This document shows positions 56,186 to 64,000 of a stretch of DNA of 64,000 nt, piece by piece. Where the stretch lies: the IMG/VR virus record IMGVR_UViG_3300027870_000002, positions 1-64,000 of that record; one strand, given 5' to 3'. Under the pieces are notes generated by a model. The model was not told the origin of the DNA. It ran no database searches and saw nothing but the letters and a program-made list of their open reading frames with translations. The position numbers and the translations under genes were made by a program. The stretch comes from a virus. Each line of letters begins with the position of its first letter. Positions within the stretch are counted from its first letter, which is position 1.

Positions 56186-59100
56186 CAGAATTTGAAATTC
56201 TCCAGCGTAAGGCACTAGACGCAATCAACCGCGGGGCTGATCCCGCGGCTGTTAACGCTCGTCTAAAATCTCTTGCTGTAAGCAAGGGCTTTGCTGACGA
56301 CAAGACGGAATTCAATCTACAGAAAGAGCCCACGTTTGACAATGTTAAGAGCGACTTCAATAATGTCCAGAGCGGTAGCTCCACTGACGCGTGGAAGAAT
56401 GTAGAAGCGGGCGCTGATACAAACGACTTTGCAAATGACAGCCCATATGTAGCACGTGCGAAAACCCTAGTTCGTAATGAAACTAAGGCTGGCGTTGGCC
56501 TAGCTCTAAAGGGCTTGGGCGGTGTGGCTGTTGCCGCAGGTGCTGTGCCAGAATTGCTGAAGCTGCCGTTTGGAGGACTAAACTCCCTTGGGGAGGGCAA
56601 TCCGGCGTTTGCTGCCGCTAAGGCGCTGAGTGAAACAGGCGATGAAATACGCTCTGGTGCACACGGACTAGGTGCTGACGCTGGTAATATTGCTGGCGGT
56701 ATTCTACCAACATCTATTGTTGGCCTTGCTCCTATGGAAGCAGCCGATGAGGCTACTGACGGCAAGAGTCTTTCCGATGCCTACAAAAATCTAGCCAAGG
56801 GCACGGCTATTACAGAAGCGCAGCTCGCTTCTGGCTTGCTATTCAGAGCAGCCCCCGGCTTGGGGGGCGTCCTTAAGCGCGCAGCTGTACAGATTCCTAG
56901 CAGCGTAGCTCTAACTGCTGCAGATAAGAAGCTGTCTGGTGAAGAGATTACAAAGAAGGATTTAGAAGTTGCTGCTGGTATGGGTGCATTTGGCTCTCTG
57001 TTTAAAGAGGCCCCTTCCACTAAGAAGGCAATGCCCGACTTAGCCAAGACAGGCGACGCAGCTATTGATGCTGGTATGGACTTCGCTGCTAAGGCAGCAG
57101 GAGAGAAGCCCGCTGCCTACGACTTTGAAGCAGCTGCTAAGCGCCAAGAAGATATTATCAAGCGCCGCACAGCTCCAGAACAAACAGATATGTTCACCAC
57201 GTCTGGTGAATCCGCGGTGCAGGGAGATATGTTTGGTAAGCCTGTGGACGCCTCTTTGGCGGAAGCTCGCCGTGCTGAGGACATACAATCTCCTGTCACG
57301 CGCAACCCAGATCAGCAGGCAGCTCTAGAGAAAAGCTATTTCCAGCAGCGCCAAGAGCGCCTACGCGCACAGCGCGAGGCTGCGGATGCTGCTACACGCG
57401 AACAAGGCCTACGCCAACTTGAGGAACAACATGCAGCTGGTGACAATCCTGAAGCTTCTTCTCCTCATCCCGATTTCTGGGATGTTGGTGTACCTCGCAA
57501 TGAGCAGCCTGTGGAATCTACTATCCAAGGGACGCCGGACAACCCCACTGGATATACAGAAGAGGCTCCTAACGAAGCAATGCGCCAAGCTTTTGCTGAC
57601 GCAGGAACAAGACGCGCGCTCGGACTGCAGAATGAAAACCTCTACCCAGACATTCGGCAAGAGCCGGCGCCAGAAGCACGGCCGCCAGTAGAAGACATTG
57701 CGCCTCCACAGCAAGACCTATTTCAGCCTACACAGCCAGAGGTTGTGGAGCAGGCTCAGACACAGCTGCCGTTTCCAGAGCAGCCTGACATGTTCAACAC
57801 TGGTGATACCCCTAACACATTCAAGCCTTACAGCAAAGAGCCTGTTACGACAGCGCCAGTACCTAACAAGCCGCGCTCTTTAGAAGAGAGTATTGCGGAG
57901 ATGAAATCTCGTCGCGCTGGTATAACAGCTGCGGCTCCTATGGGCTTTGATGAAATTAGGAATGCAGAAGGTGCTGGCGTGTTTGCCAAAAACCACAACA
58001 TTCCTGCTACTATGATGGACAAGCTGGCTTCCAATAAACTCCATGGTACAGACGTTGTTGAGGGTATTATCAACTCTGTGAATATTCCAGATGGGGAAGC
58101 GAAGCAGCATATCAGAGAACTGAAAACTGCTATGGGCCGCTTTGGTGGCGGTGAGGTTAAGGTTGAGATTAATGACGCCCACAATCCTGTGCACAAAGAG
58201 ATTGTAGACAGAGCTAATGCTCATGGCAATCTACCATTTGCGCAGAGCCGTGCGTTGTATGATCCAGTAACACATACCATCCTTCTGAACAAGAATGCTT
58301 CTCTAGCTACTTTAGCTCACGAGGTGGATCACGCTGTTACATATATGGCACTCGATCTTGGGGAACAGGGCAAGCTGCGTGGTACTGCACATCAGGCTTA
58401 CAAAGACCTAAATCAACTGCATGGCGCATTAGAGAAATATGTTACAGAAAATTCTGCTGAGATTGGTAGACGCGATTTAGCCAGTGGCAAGTCTAGGGAA
58501 GAGGCTAACGCTGGCCACGGCCGCCGTATTTACGGCATGTCCAATCTGAAAGAACTTAGTGCCGAACTGCGTTCCAATCAGGACTTCCGCAACTATCTGA
58601 AGACAATCAAACCCGCCGATTTGGATTTGGGCAAGATTAGAAATCATTACATTCGCAAAGCAAAGAGTGTATTTGATGCCTTTACAAAGGGCTTCAGCAA
58701 GCTGCTCGGCTTGTCAGATAAGGGCGACACTGCCTACGATATGCTCTACAAAGCGCATGACAAATTCTTCTCGTCTATTGACGAGAGGGACGCGTCAGCT
58801 ATGCGTGACATTAAACGCACACAGCGTTCTGGCGTAGACGCTCCCAATCTGGATTTCCTCGGAGAGCAGGCGATGCCGCGCTCTGTGGAGGATAGTCTTG
58901 TTGGCGCAAAGCGCCTAGGCAAAACTATACTTAGATCGAAGGGACTAGAGCCACTAGCTACTCAGGCGCGCAACGTGCGCGAGGGTATTTCTGCTGTGGG
59001 TGATGCGGAAGCAGCGCAGGCTGGTAATCGCCTGAAGGCTGTTGTTACGTCTGCCAATAGAGAGGCTGTAGGCAAGGCGCTTGCTGGTGACATTGATGCA

Positions 59101-61863
59101 CTGAAGAGCCTCGACCCAAAAGCCAAGGCTGTTGTCAAGCAGGAAATCCTTAACAACTACGACAACTCTGTAAAGATTGCAGAGCAGATTGTTGCTGATC
59201 CTAATAAGACGCCAGAGCATGAGGCTATCGCTCACAAAATAATTGAGAATGCTGGCCGCTACCAGACGCGCGTGTACGAGGCGGATTTGGGCACTAAGTA
59301 CATGAAGCAGAAGCTTCAGCTTGCCGACGATGCCCGTGCTAAGATCGCAGCTGGCCAAGAAATCTCTGATGTTGAGCTGCGCTCTCTAAAGGATGTGGAT
59401 GCTGCTAAGAAGTATTTGCAGAACCACTGGCTGCCTACGACGGATAAGCTTCCGTCTATGAAGAACGCAGACTTGGAGGAGCTGTACAAGTTTCATACCG
59501 GCCTTGCGCCGGATCAGCAATTTAAAGGCCTCGATCCTAAGGATCGAAAGCTCGCGATGGCTGGTGCCGTGGCTGAGAAGCTTCGTCAGATGACTGACCC
59601 AGAGAATACTCTCGACCAGATTGTCCGTAGCGTTGCTGGACTTGGTGAGAAGGGCAATACCAATCGCCAATACTACGCAGGCATGCGTAGAAGTGCGGAC
59701 GTGTATTCCCATCTGCAACATGTGCCAGAAGAGCTGCGCAATTTCTGGGGAGAGGTGACAGAACCAATTGCACGGCAAGTGGCGACCATTCGTGCCCAGT
59801 ATAATTACATGTCCAACTTGGCTTCGCAGAATCACCTGCGTGAGACTGGTCTTACTTCTGGCCTGTTCTCTAACAATCGCACCAAGGAGCATTCTGAAGT
59901 ATTGACTGGCGAGAAGATGGGCCCTCTGCAGGGAATGTTCGTCTCCCCCGATACCAAGAAGGCTGTGGACAGCGTGTTCACTATGAACAGTGCTGTAGGC
60001 GATTTGCTGGACAGTGCTCTGGCAGACAGGTCTGGCGCTTCACTGATGGTCAATGCTGCTGCTAAAGTGGGTAAGGGCATCACGCAAGTGGCGGGTATTA
60101 CCAAGCTCGCGTCTGTCTTAGGCAATGTTGGTAATCTCGCGAACAACTTCATTGGCTCACATCTGCAGCTACTCTCTAATGGAAACATCAATCCAGTGAT
60201 GTGGAGTAAGGGCGCGAAGACGATGCTTGATAGCATGCTTATTGAGCGCCGCAGCTCTATGACGCCTGACGTCAAGGATGCTCTGCGCTATAAGCTGTTG
60301 GAATTTTCCCACATCCAAGAGCTGCAAAAGAACAACGCCAAGAGTCGTATGGCCGAGTACATCAAGACCGCCTCTGACCAGCCAGACCCTCTCATGTATT
60401 TGAAGAAGGCTTTGGACGCAGGCAAGATTCCTCTGGAAACATATAAAGAGGTCTATGGGGCTATGGACCTTTGGACCAAGCTTGCCAACTGGCATAATGA
60501 AGCGGATTTCTGGAAGCAGCACAATGAGAAGTATAATCTGGGCCTATCTGAAGATCAGATTAAACAGTCTGTTGCAGATAGAATTAATGACACTAACATC
60601 ACTCCGTCCTTAGCGCCACAGCTTATCAAGGGATTGGAACGTTATGGCATTACGCGCTTCGCAACTTACTACGCAGAGGTTGCGCGTACGTCCAAGAATA
60701 ACGCCCTTATTGGCGTTAAGGATATGGCGGATAGTGTTAAAGGCGATTTCAAACCTGACTTGTTCTGGCATGGCTTTAAGCGCCTCGCGGGAACTTCGGC
60801 CAGTGTTGCGGCACAGAACAAGCAGATTGCTATGCTGGCAGCAGGCATTGCTGGAGCTATGGGCCTTGCCACTGAGCAGATGAGTGAAGACGATCCTCGT
60901 CGCAAGTATATGAAGAAGGACGACTTCCTCAAGAACACTGATCCTTTGATTGTCAAAGACCCCTTACATCCAGAAGCTGGCGAATACTCATTTGACTTGA
61001 GTCGGCCTGATCCATACGGTCCTATCTCTATGCCTGCCCGCAACTTCATAGAAGCCGCTACTAAGGCAGCTAAAGGAGACAAGGAAGGCGCTATGGAAAG
61101 TCTAAAGCTCGGTGCTGATAATGTTAGCAGCCTATGGGCGCCTAATACAATGTGGAAGGCTATTGCAAATATTGCAGCTGCCAAGGCTCCGGGAATCAAG
61201 CACACAGCTCCCGAATTCTACAACAGCAGTATGGAGACATTGACAGGCTTGGGACTAACCACTAAGGCTGCAGACAGATTGCTCACAGCAATTCAGCCTG
61301 TAGAACCAAAGACAATTCTTAATATTCTAGCTTCTAAGGAAGTAAAAAGTCCGGGGCTTGCTGGTGCTGTGGCGTCTGGTCTAGGTGTAAATGAATTCAA
61401 TGTCGGTAAGGATATTGGTGCTTACCTTGGTGCTAAAGCCAAGAATGACATCAATGACGCCAAGAGTGAATACCTGTCCTTGCTAAAGCAGGATTTCCAG
61501 AGTAGTCCTGAAAGAATTGAGAAGGCCTTCGTGTCCAGCCTAAAGCAGGCAGCTGGGCCTTACAATAAGCTAGCATCTGCTGTAGAAGCAGCAAAGGCGC
61601 AGGGCACTAGCCGCAGTGATTTGGTAAAACTCCTTAAGGCCTCTGGCGTTAGTGATGACATGTCCAGAGCTTTGATTAGAGGTAAGTCGCTGCAAGCTAA
61701 AGACATTTCTGGAGATTTGAGTAAAGATTTGCAAGGCGACCTGATAGAGAGTATCAGCGACCCTACTAAGAAACGCGAAGCCAATCGTAGATTTAGACAA
61801 AACGAGCGGGAAATCAATGCGCTCATTCGTAAATACAGAAACGTAGACCTCTCTACACTATAA
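56182..61863 (+). CDS. Giant internal virion protein with HExxH zinc-protease motif
   Basis: 1893 residues, the largest gene. Long Ala/Glu/Gln-rich helical stretches with a possible early hydrophobic segment (GVGLALKGLGGVAVAAGAV, about 110-130). ILLNKNASLATLAHEVDHAV holds HEVDH at 713-717, a zinc-metallopeptidase motif following a beta strand as in that fold; a third ligand was not assigned. Position and size match podovirus ejection proteins that carry enzymatic domains. The protease could process host or phage proteins at entry (inference). Confidence 0.75.
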   Translation: MTEFEILQRKALDAINRGADPAAVNARLKSLAVSKGFADDKTEFNLQKEPTFDNVKSDFNNVQSGSSTDAWKNVEAGADTNDFANDSPYVARAKTLVRNETKAGVGLALKGLGGVAVAAGAVPELLKLPFGGLNSLGEGNPAFAAAKALSETGDEIRSGAHGLGADAGNIAGGILPTSIVGLAPMEAADEATDGKSLSDAYKNLAKGTAITEAQLASGLLFRAAPGLGGVLKRAAVQIPSSVALTAADKKLSGEEITKKDLEVAAGMGAFGSLFKEAPSTKKAMPDLAKTGDAAIDAGMDFAAKAAGEKPAAYDFEAAAKRQEDIIKRRTAPEQTDMFTTSGESAVQGDMFGKPVDASLAEARRAEDIQSPVTRNPDQQAALEKSYFQQRQERLRAQREAADAATREQGLRQLEEQHAAGDNPEASSPHPDFWDVGVPRNEQPVESTIQGTPDNPTGYTEEAPNEAMRQAFADAGTRRALGLQNENLYPDIRQEPAPEARPPVEDIAPPQQDLFQPTQPEVVEQAQTQLPFPEQPDMFNTGDTPNTFKPYSKEPVTTAPVPNKPRSLEESIAEMKSRRAGITAAAPMGFDEIRNAEGAGVFAKNHNIPATMMDKLASNKLHGTDVVEGIINSVNIPDGEAKQHIRELKTAMGRFGGGEVKVEINDAHNPVHKEIVDRANAHGNLPFAQSRALYDPVTHTILLNKNASLATLAHEVDHAVTYMALDLGEQGKLRGTAHQAYKDLNQLHGALEKYVTENSAEIGRRDLASGKSREEANAGHGRRIYGMSNLKELSAELRSNQDFRNYLKTIKPADLDLGKIRNHYIRKAKSVFDAFTKGFSKLLGLSDKGDTAYDMLYKAHDKFFSSIDERDASAMRDIKRTQRSGVDAPNLDFLGEQAMPRSVEDSLVGAKRLGKTILRSKGLEPLATQARNVREGISAVGDAEAAQAGNRLKAVVTSANREAVGKALAGDIDALKSLDPKAKAVVKQEILNNYDNSVKIAEQIVADPNKTPEHEAIAHKIIENAGRYQTRVYEADLGTKYMKQKLQLADDARAKIAAGQEISDVELRSLKDVDAAKKYLQNHWLPTTDKLPSMKNADLEELYKFHTGLAPDQQFKGLDPKDRKLAMAGAVAEKLRQMTDPENTLDQIVRSVAGLGEKGNTNRQYYAGMRRSADVYSHLQHVPEELRNFWGEVTEPIARQVATIRAQYNYMSNLASQNHLRETGLTSGLFSNNRTKEHSEVLTGEKMGPLQGMFVSPDTKKAVDSVFTMNSAVGDLLDSALADRSGASLMVNAAAKVGKGITQVAGITKLASVLGNVGNLANNFIGSHLQLLSNGNINPVMWSKGAKTMLDSMLIERRSSMTPDVKDALRYKLLEFSHIQELQKNNAKSRMAEYIKTASDQPDPLMYLKKALDAGKIPLETYKEVYGAMDLWTKLANWHNEADFWKQHNEKYNLGLSEDQIKQSVADRINDTNITPSLAPQLIKGLERYGITRFATYYAEVARTSKNNALIGVKDMADSVKGDFKPDLFWHGFKRLAGTSASVAAQNKQIAMLAAGIAGAMGLATEQMSEDDPRRKYMKKDDFLKNTDPLIVKDPLHPEAGEYSFDLSRPDPYGPISMPARNFIEAATKAAKGDKEGAMESLKLGADNVSSLWAPNTMWKAIANIAAAKAPGIKHTAPEFYNSSMETLTGLGLTTKAADRLLTAIQPVEPKTILNILASKEVKSPGLAGAVASGLGVNEFNVGKDIGAYLGAKAKNDINDAKSEYLSLLKQDFQSSPERIEKAFVSSLKQAAGPYNKLASAVEAAKAQGTSRSDLVKLLKASGVSDDMSRALIRGKSLQAKDISGDLSKDLQGDLIESISDPTKKREANRRFRQNEREINALIRKYRNVDLSTL

Positions 61864-61873
61864 GGAAATAGAT

Positions 61874-62335
61874 ATGTTCACTCCACAATCGGCATTATAT
61901 GGTATGCGTGGTATGTATGGCGATGGTGCTCCCTATCGCAATAGGAGCGCTGAGCAACTCCGCGGCTACACTGGTGGCAATCCCAACCTTCCAATGCACA
62001 ACCGTGCTGCTATGCCGCAGTTTGCGAGTGGTAGCGGTCTTTATGACCGGCCCAATCCGGGGGCTGCGATGGGCACAGGCGTTAACGCCAGTGTAGGTCA
62101 GCTTATGGGAATGCAACAAGGGCCTGTAATGCCACAAATGCCGGCCAGCGCGCCGGGCGCGCAGGTGGCTTCTATGCCTGCACAGCAGATGCCAATTCCT
62201 ACTGGCAGGCCACAGGTTCCCGGCTACGGCCAAATGGGGGCTCAGGGATCACTACCATCCAAGCCTATGATGATTCGTAATGGGCAGCAGCGGCGCACTG
62301 TAATGCCTATCATGGGGCCGAGAAATGCCTACTGA
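61874..62335 (+). CDS. Met/Pro/Gly/Gln-rich virion-region protein
   Basis: 153 residues from ATG 61874 with AAGGAAA upstream. Low complexity throughout (MQQGPVMPQMPASAPGAQ; QQMPIPTGRPQVPGYG), with basic residues at both ends. Unfolded by composition. No family recognised. Confidence 0.5.
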   Translation: MFTPQSALYGMRGMYGDGAPYRNRSAEQLRGYTGGNPNLPMHNRAAMPQFASGSGLYDRPNPGAAMGTGVNASVGQLMGMQQGPVMPQMPASAPGAQVASMPAQQMPIPTGRPQVPGYGQMGAQGSLPSKPMMIRNGQQRRTVMPIMGPRNAY

Positions 62336-63092
62336 TGTAGGGCGCCAACTTACTGGCACTGCCGTCGGTATGGGAATAGGAAGGGGTTTAGGAGAGCTAG
62401 GTATACGCTCGCCTGTACCTCTGCCCAGCTTCTACAATGCCGGCAGTGATCATCCGTGGAGGGACAGTCAGGCACGTAGGATGCTGCAGGGGGATCGTCG
62501 CGCGTGGGCGGGATATGGTAGAGGAGTTGCTGATAGAGCCATTGGTGGCGCTATAGCGGGCCCAATCGGCGCCATGGTTGCGCCGTGGGTAGATAGGCAC
62601 ATTGTCATGCCAGCGTGGCAAGGCATCAAGGACATATTCCATAGAGACGCGCCCACAGGCACAGTCACTGTTGGTGACTTGAATGACACCTCTGGATTTG
62701 ATAACCAGCAAATTGATCCATGGACTGGTGAGCGTGTGACAATGCCGTCCTTCTCCAACTATGGCCCATATGCTTCTGGTTATCAGGGACTAGGTGGAGA
62801 TAGTCATCAGAACGAGTACCCGGAATTTACTGACTATTCTTCAGATAGCGGCCCCGAATATGAAGGCCCGTATAGCCCAGAGCATTATGGACTAGAGGCT
62901 CCTATGCCATCATTTGGAGCAGGTAATCACTTCAGCTATAGCCAAGCAGGCGGCGGTAGCGGCGCTGGTTTATGGGATGGTGGAGGTGGAATGCGCTCTT
63001 TTGTTGTGAACACAGGCAGTTTGAATTCTTCTAATTACAGTGGTATTGATTCAGGTCAAGGCCGCAAGAAGGGCACTTCTCCTAGAAACTAA
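62325..63092 (+). CDS. Gly-rich virion-region protein
   Basis: 255 residues from ATG 62325, overlapping the previous gene by 11 bases. N-terminal part has Gly/Ala motifs (GTAVGMGIGRGLGELG; AIGGAIAGPIGAMVAP) that could pack in a membrane, the rest is Ser/Tyr/Gly-rich with an acidic middle. Position suggests an ejected or tail-associated component. Confidence 0.5.
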   Translation: MPTDVGRQLTGTAVGMGIGRGLGELGIRSPVPLPSFYNAGSDHPWRDSQARRMLQGDRRAWAGYGRGVADRAIGGAIAGPIGAMVAPWVDRHIVMPAWQGIKDIFHRDAPTGTVTVGDLNDTSGFDNQQIDPWTGERVTMPSFSNYGPYASGYQGLGGDSHQNEYPEFTDYSSDSGPEYEGPYSPEHYGLEAPMPSFGAGNHFSYSQAGGGSGAGLWDGGGGMRSFVVNTGSLNSSNYSGIDSGQGRKKGTSPRN

Positions 63093-63106
63093 CACTGGAC
63101 CATACT

Positions 63107-63352
63107 ATGCTTAATATAAACGAACGCTTGGCTATTGTAGAAACGCAAATAGAAACCATGGCTGAGCATGCGGAACAACGCGCAGAAAAGCAAGATGAGA
63201 TTTTGGAACTACTGTCTTCTATCCAAGAAGAGATAACACGCTACAAAGGTTTTCTAGGCGGCATAGTTTTTGTGCTGTCTTGCATGGGCGCGTTTCTATA
63301 CAAGTTTGGAGCACCCATAATCAAAGCCTTGTCTATTAAAACTGGTGGATAA
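63107..63352 (+). CDS. Coiled-coil plus single-TM protein
   Basis: 81 residues. NERLAIVETQIETMAEHAEQRAEKQDEILELL forms a coiled coil, then a hydrophobic segment (FLGGIVFVLSCMGAFLYKFG). This XhlA/holin-accessory-like layout often occurs in lysis or tail modules. ATG 63107 has only a weak Shine-Dalgarno. Confidence 0.6.
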   Translation: MLNINERLAIVETQIETMAEHAEQRAEKQDEILELLSSIQEEITRYKGFLGGIVFVLSCMGAFLYKFGAPIIKALSIKTGG

Positions 63353-63759
63353 TGCCAAAGCCAATTGACCTTTCTAACTTTACTGTTGTAAAATTTGGTA
63401 ATGCGGACATTGAGCGCAACTACATCAATGATATTCTGCATGCATTAGCTGCCAAAGATGAGCAGCTTGCCGCTGAGTTGGTAAATATTTCTAACGGCGG
63501 CGGTACATTTTCAATTGCATGGGGGACCATTGAAGGCACACTTTCATCACAGGTAGACCTGCAAGACGCGCTTAATGCTAAGGCCAATCTATCAGGCGCC
63601 ACTTTCACTGGCCCAGTAAGTGCAGCTACGCTATCCAGTACAACACAATCACCCGGCGACAACTCGACGAAAGTTGCGACGACAGCCTTCGTTGCTGCCG
63701 CTACTTCGGGCGGCTCCAGCACGACGGCCCGTCGAATTGTGCTATTGGAGGCGTACTGA
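63352..63759 (+). CDS. Tail fibre N-terminal/attachment protein
   Basis: 135 residues. NFTVVKFGNADIERNYINDILHALAAKDEQ (helical base), then ANLSGATFTGPVSAATLSSTTQSPGDNST, a repeat style common in phage tail fibres, and KVATTAFVAAA. GC content rises in the last 100 bases, the point where the host-range module begins. Confidence 0.7.
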   Translation: MPKPIDLSNFTVVKFGNADIERNYINDILHALAAKDEQLAAELVNISNGGGTFSIAWGTIEGTLSSQVDLQDALNAKANLSGATFTGPVSAATLSSTTQSPGDNSTKVATTAFVAAATSGGSSTTARRIVLLEAY

Positions 63760-64000
63760 TGTTGCTCGACACAACCAGCAAGACAGTCGAGGTAGTTCTC
63801 GGCGGCGCCGTCACTACGAATCAGCTCGACATCACGTTCGATGTAACCGAAACGGTTGACATTGATGCGGTATCGCTGCTGAGCGTGACGAACAACACGA
63901 CAGCAGTGACGGCCGTCAGCGCCCCGGCAAGCGGCAAGGTCAACAAGGTGGTTGGCGGTAGGATCGTCAATCGCGACACAGTTTCTGCGCGCGTGATTGT
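63759..64000 (+). CDS. Tail-fibre accessory protein, 5' fragment
   Basis: 81 codons to the window edge from ATG 63759, which has GGAGG upstream and overlaps the previous stop as TGATG. LLDTTSKTVEVVLGGAVTTNQLDIT, NNTTAVTAVSAPASGKVNKVVGG resembles short structural proteins in fibre modules. GC-rich. Probably continues in the fragment at 3-203. Confidence 0.7.
   Translation, partial: MLLDTTSKTVEVVLGGAVTTNQLDITFDVTETVDIDAVSLLSVTNNTTAVTAVSAPASGKVNKVVGGRIVNRDTVSARVI

Noticed and set aside
56079-56765. 228-residue minus-strand ORF
   Set aside because: Antisense to the start of the giant virion gene, Ser/Pro/Ala-rich shadow.
1-64000. Lysogeny module (integrase, repressor, attachment site)
   Set aside because: No such gene or att-like repeat was recognised; the 21-bp repeats flank a single gene and lack an integrase nearby.

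Overview
The window is almost all of a lytic, podovirus-like double-stranded DNA phage genome of a proteobacterial host. It starts and ends inside the tail-fibre module: a 3' gene fragment at base 3 and a 5' gene fragment running off base 64000. A circularly permuted or linearised genome only slightly longer than the window is therefore likely. No integrase, repressor or partition gene was recognised. Host assignment is inference only: Fur-box-like sites and GC-rich accessory genes resemble Burkholderia/Ralstonia/Pseudomonas-type DNA, while most of the phage is less GC-rich. The gene set (N4-gp56-type capsid protein, large portal, amidoligase cluster) recalls phiEco32-like podoviruses. Layout. 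Bases 1-910 (+) hold the GC-rich end of the tail-fibre module (fibre fragment, SPRY-like protein), followed by an Rz/Rz1 spanin pair (914-1448). Bases 35615 down to 1439 (-) form one very long, tightly coupled leftward array with replication (DNA polymerase, DnaB-like helicase, TOPRIM primase, SSB-like protein, 5'-3' and 3'-5' exonucleases), nucleotide supply (class II ribonucleotide reductase, ThyX, MazG-like, deaminase), RNA repair (RNA ligase, polynucleotide kinase), three tRNA or tRNA-like genes, an NAD/ADP-ribose group (PRPP-synthetase family, macro domain, a broken NAMPT-family gene, NADAR), and a phiEco32-type amide-bond cluster (class II glutamine amidotransferase, two COOH-NH2 ligases, GGCT, ATP-grasp). 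Bases 35616-37517 are a regulatory interval containing a GC-rich moron-like gene flanked by a 21-bp repeat with Fur-box-like cores. Bases 37518-63759 (+) are the late region: two small genes, two tRNAs and a highly structured non-coding stretch, lysis genes (holin-like, GH24 endolysin), terminase, portal, scaffold, capsid, tail and a 1893-residue virion protein with a zinc-protease motif, then the tail-fibre start. The most unusual signals are: (1) several enzymes whose ORFs have no ATG/GTG/TTG at the required N-terminus but a well-spaced AUU or AUC codon (amidotransferase, DNA polymerase, exonuclease), suggesting systematic use of IF3-sensitive start codons; (2) an NAD-salvage gene with its catalytic middle deleted beside intact PRPP-synthetase-family and macro genes; (3) a zinc-finger protein carrying a near copy of the capsid protein's N-terminal arm; (4) a 57-nt tRNA-like element without an anticodon arm; and (5) about 600 bp of helix-rich non-coding RNA around two tRNAs. 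Everything here was read by eye; no database or folding program was run.
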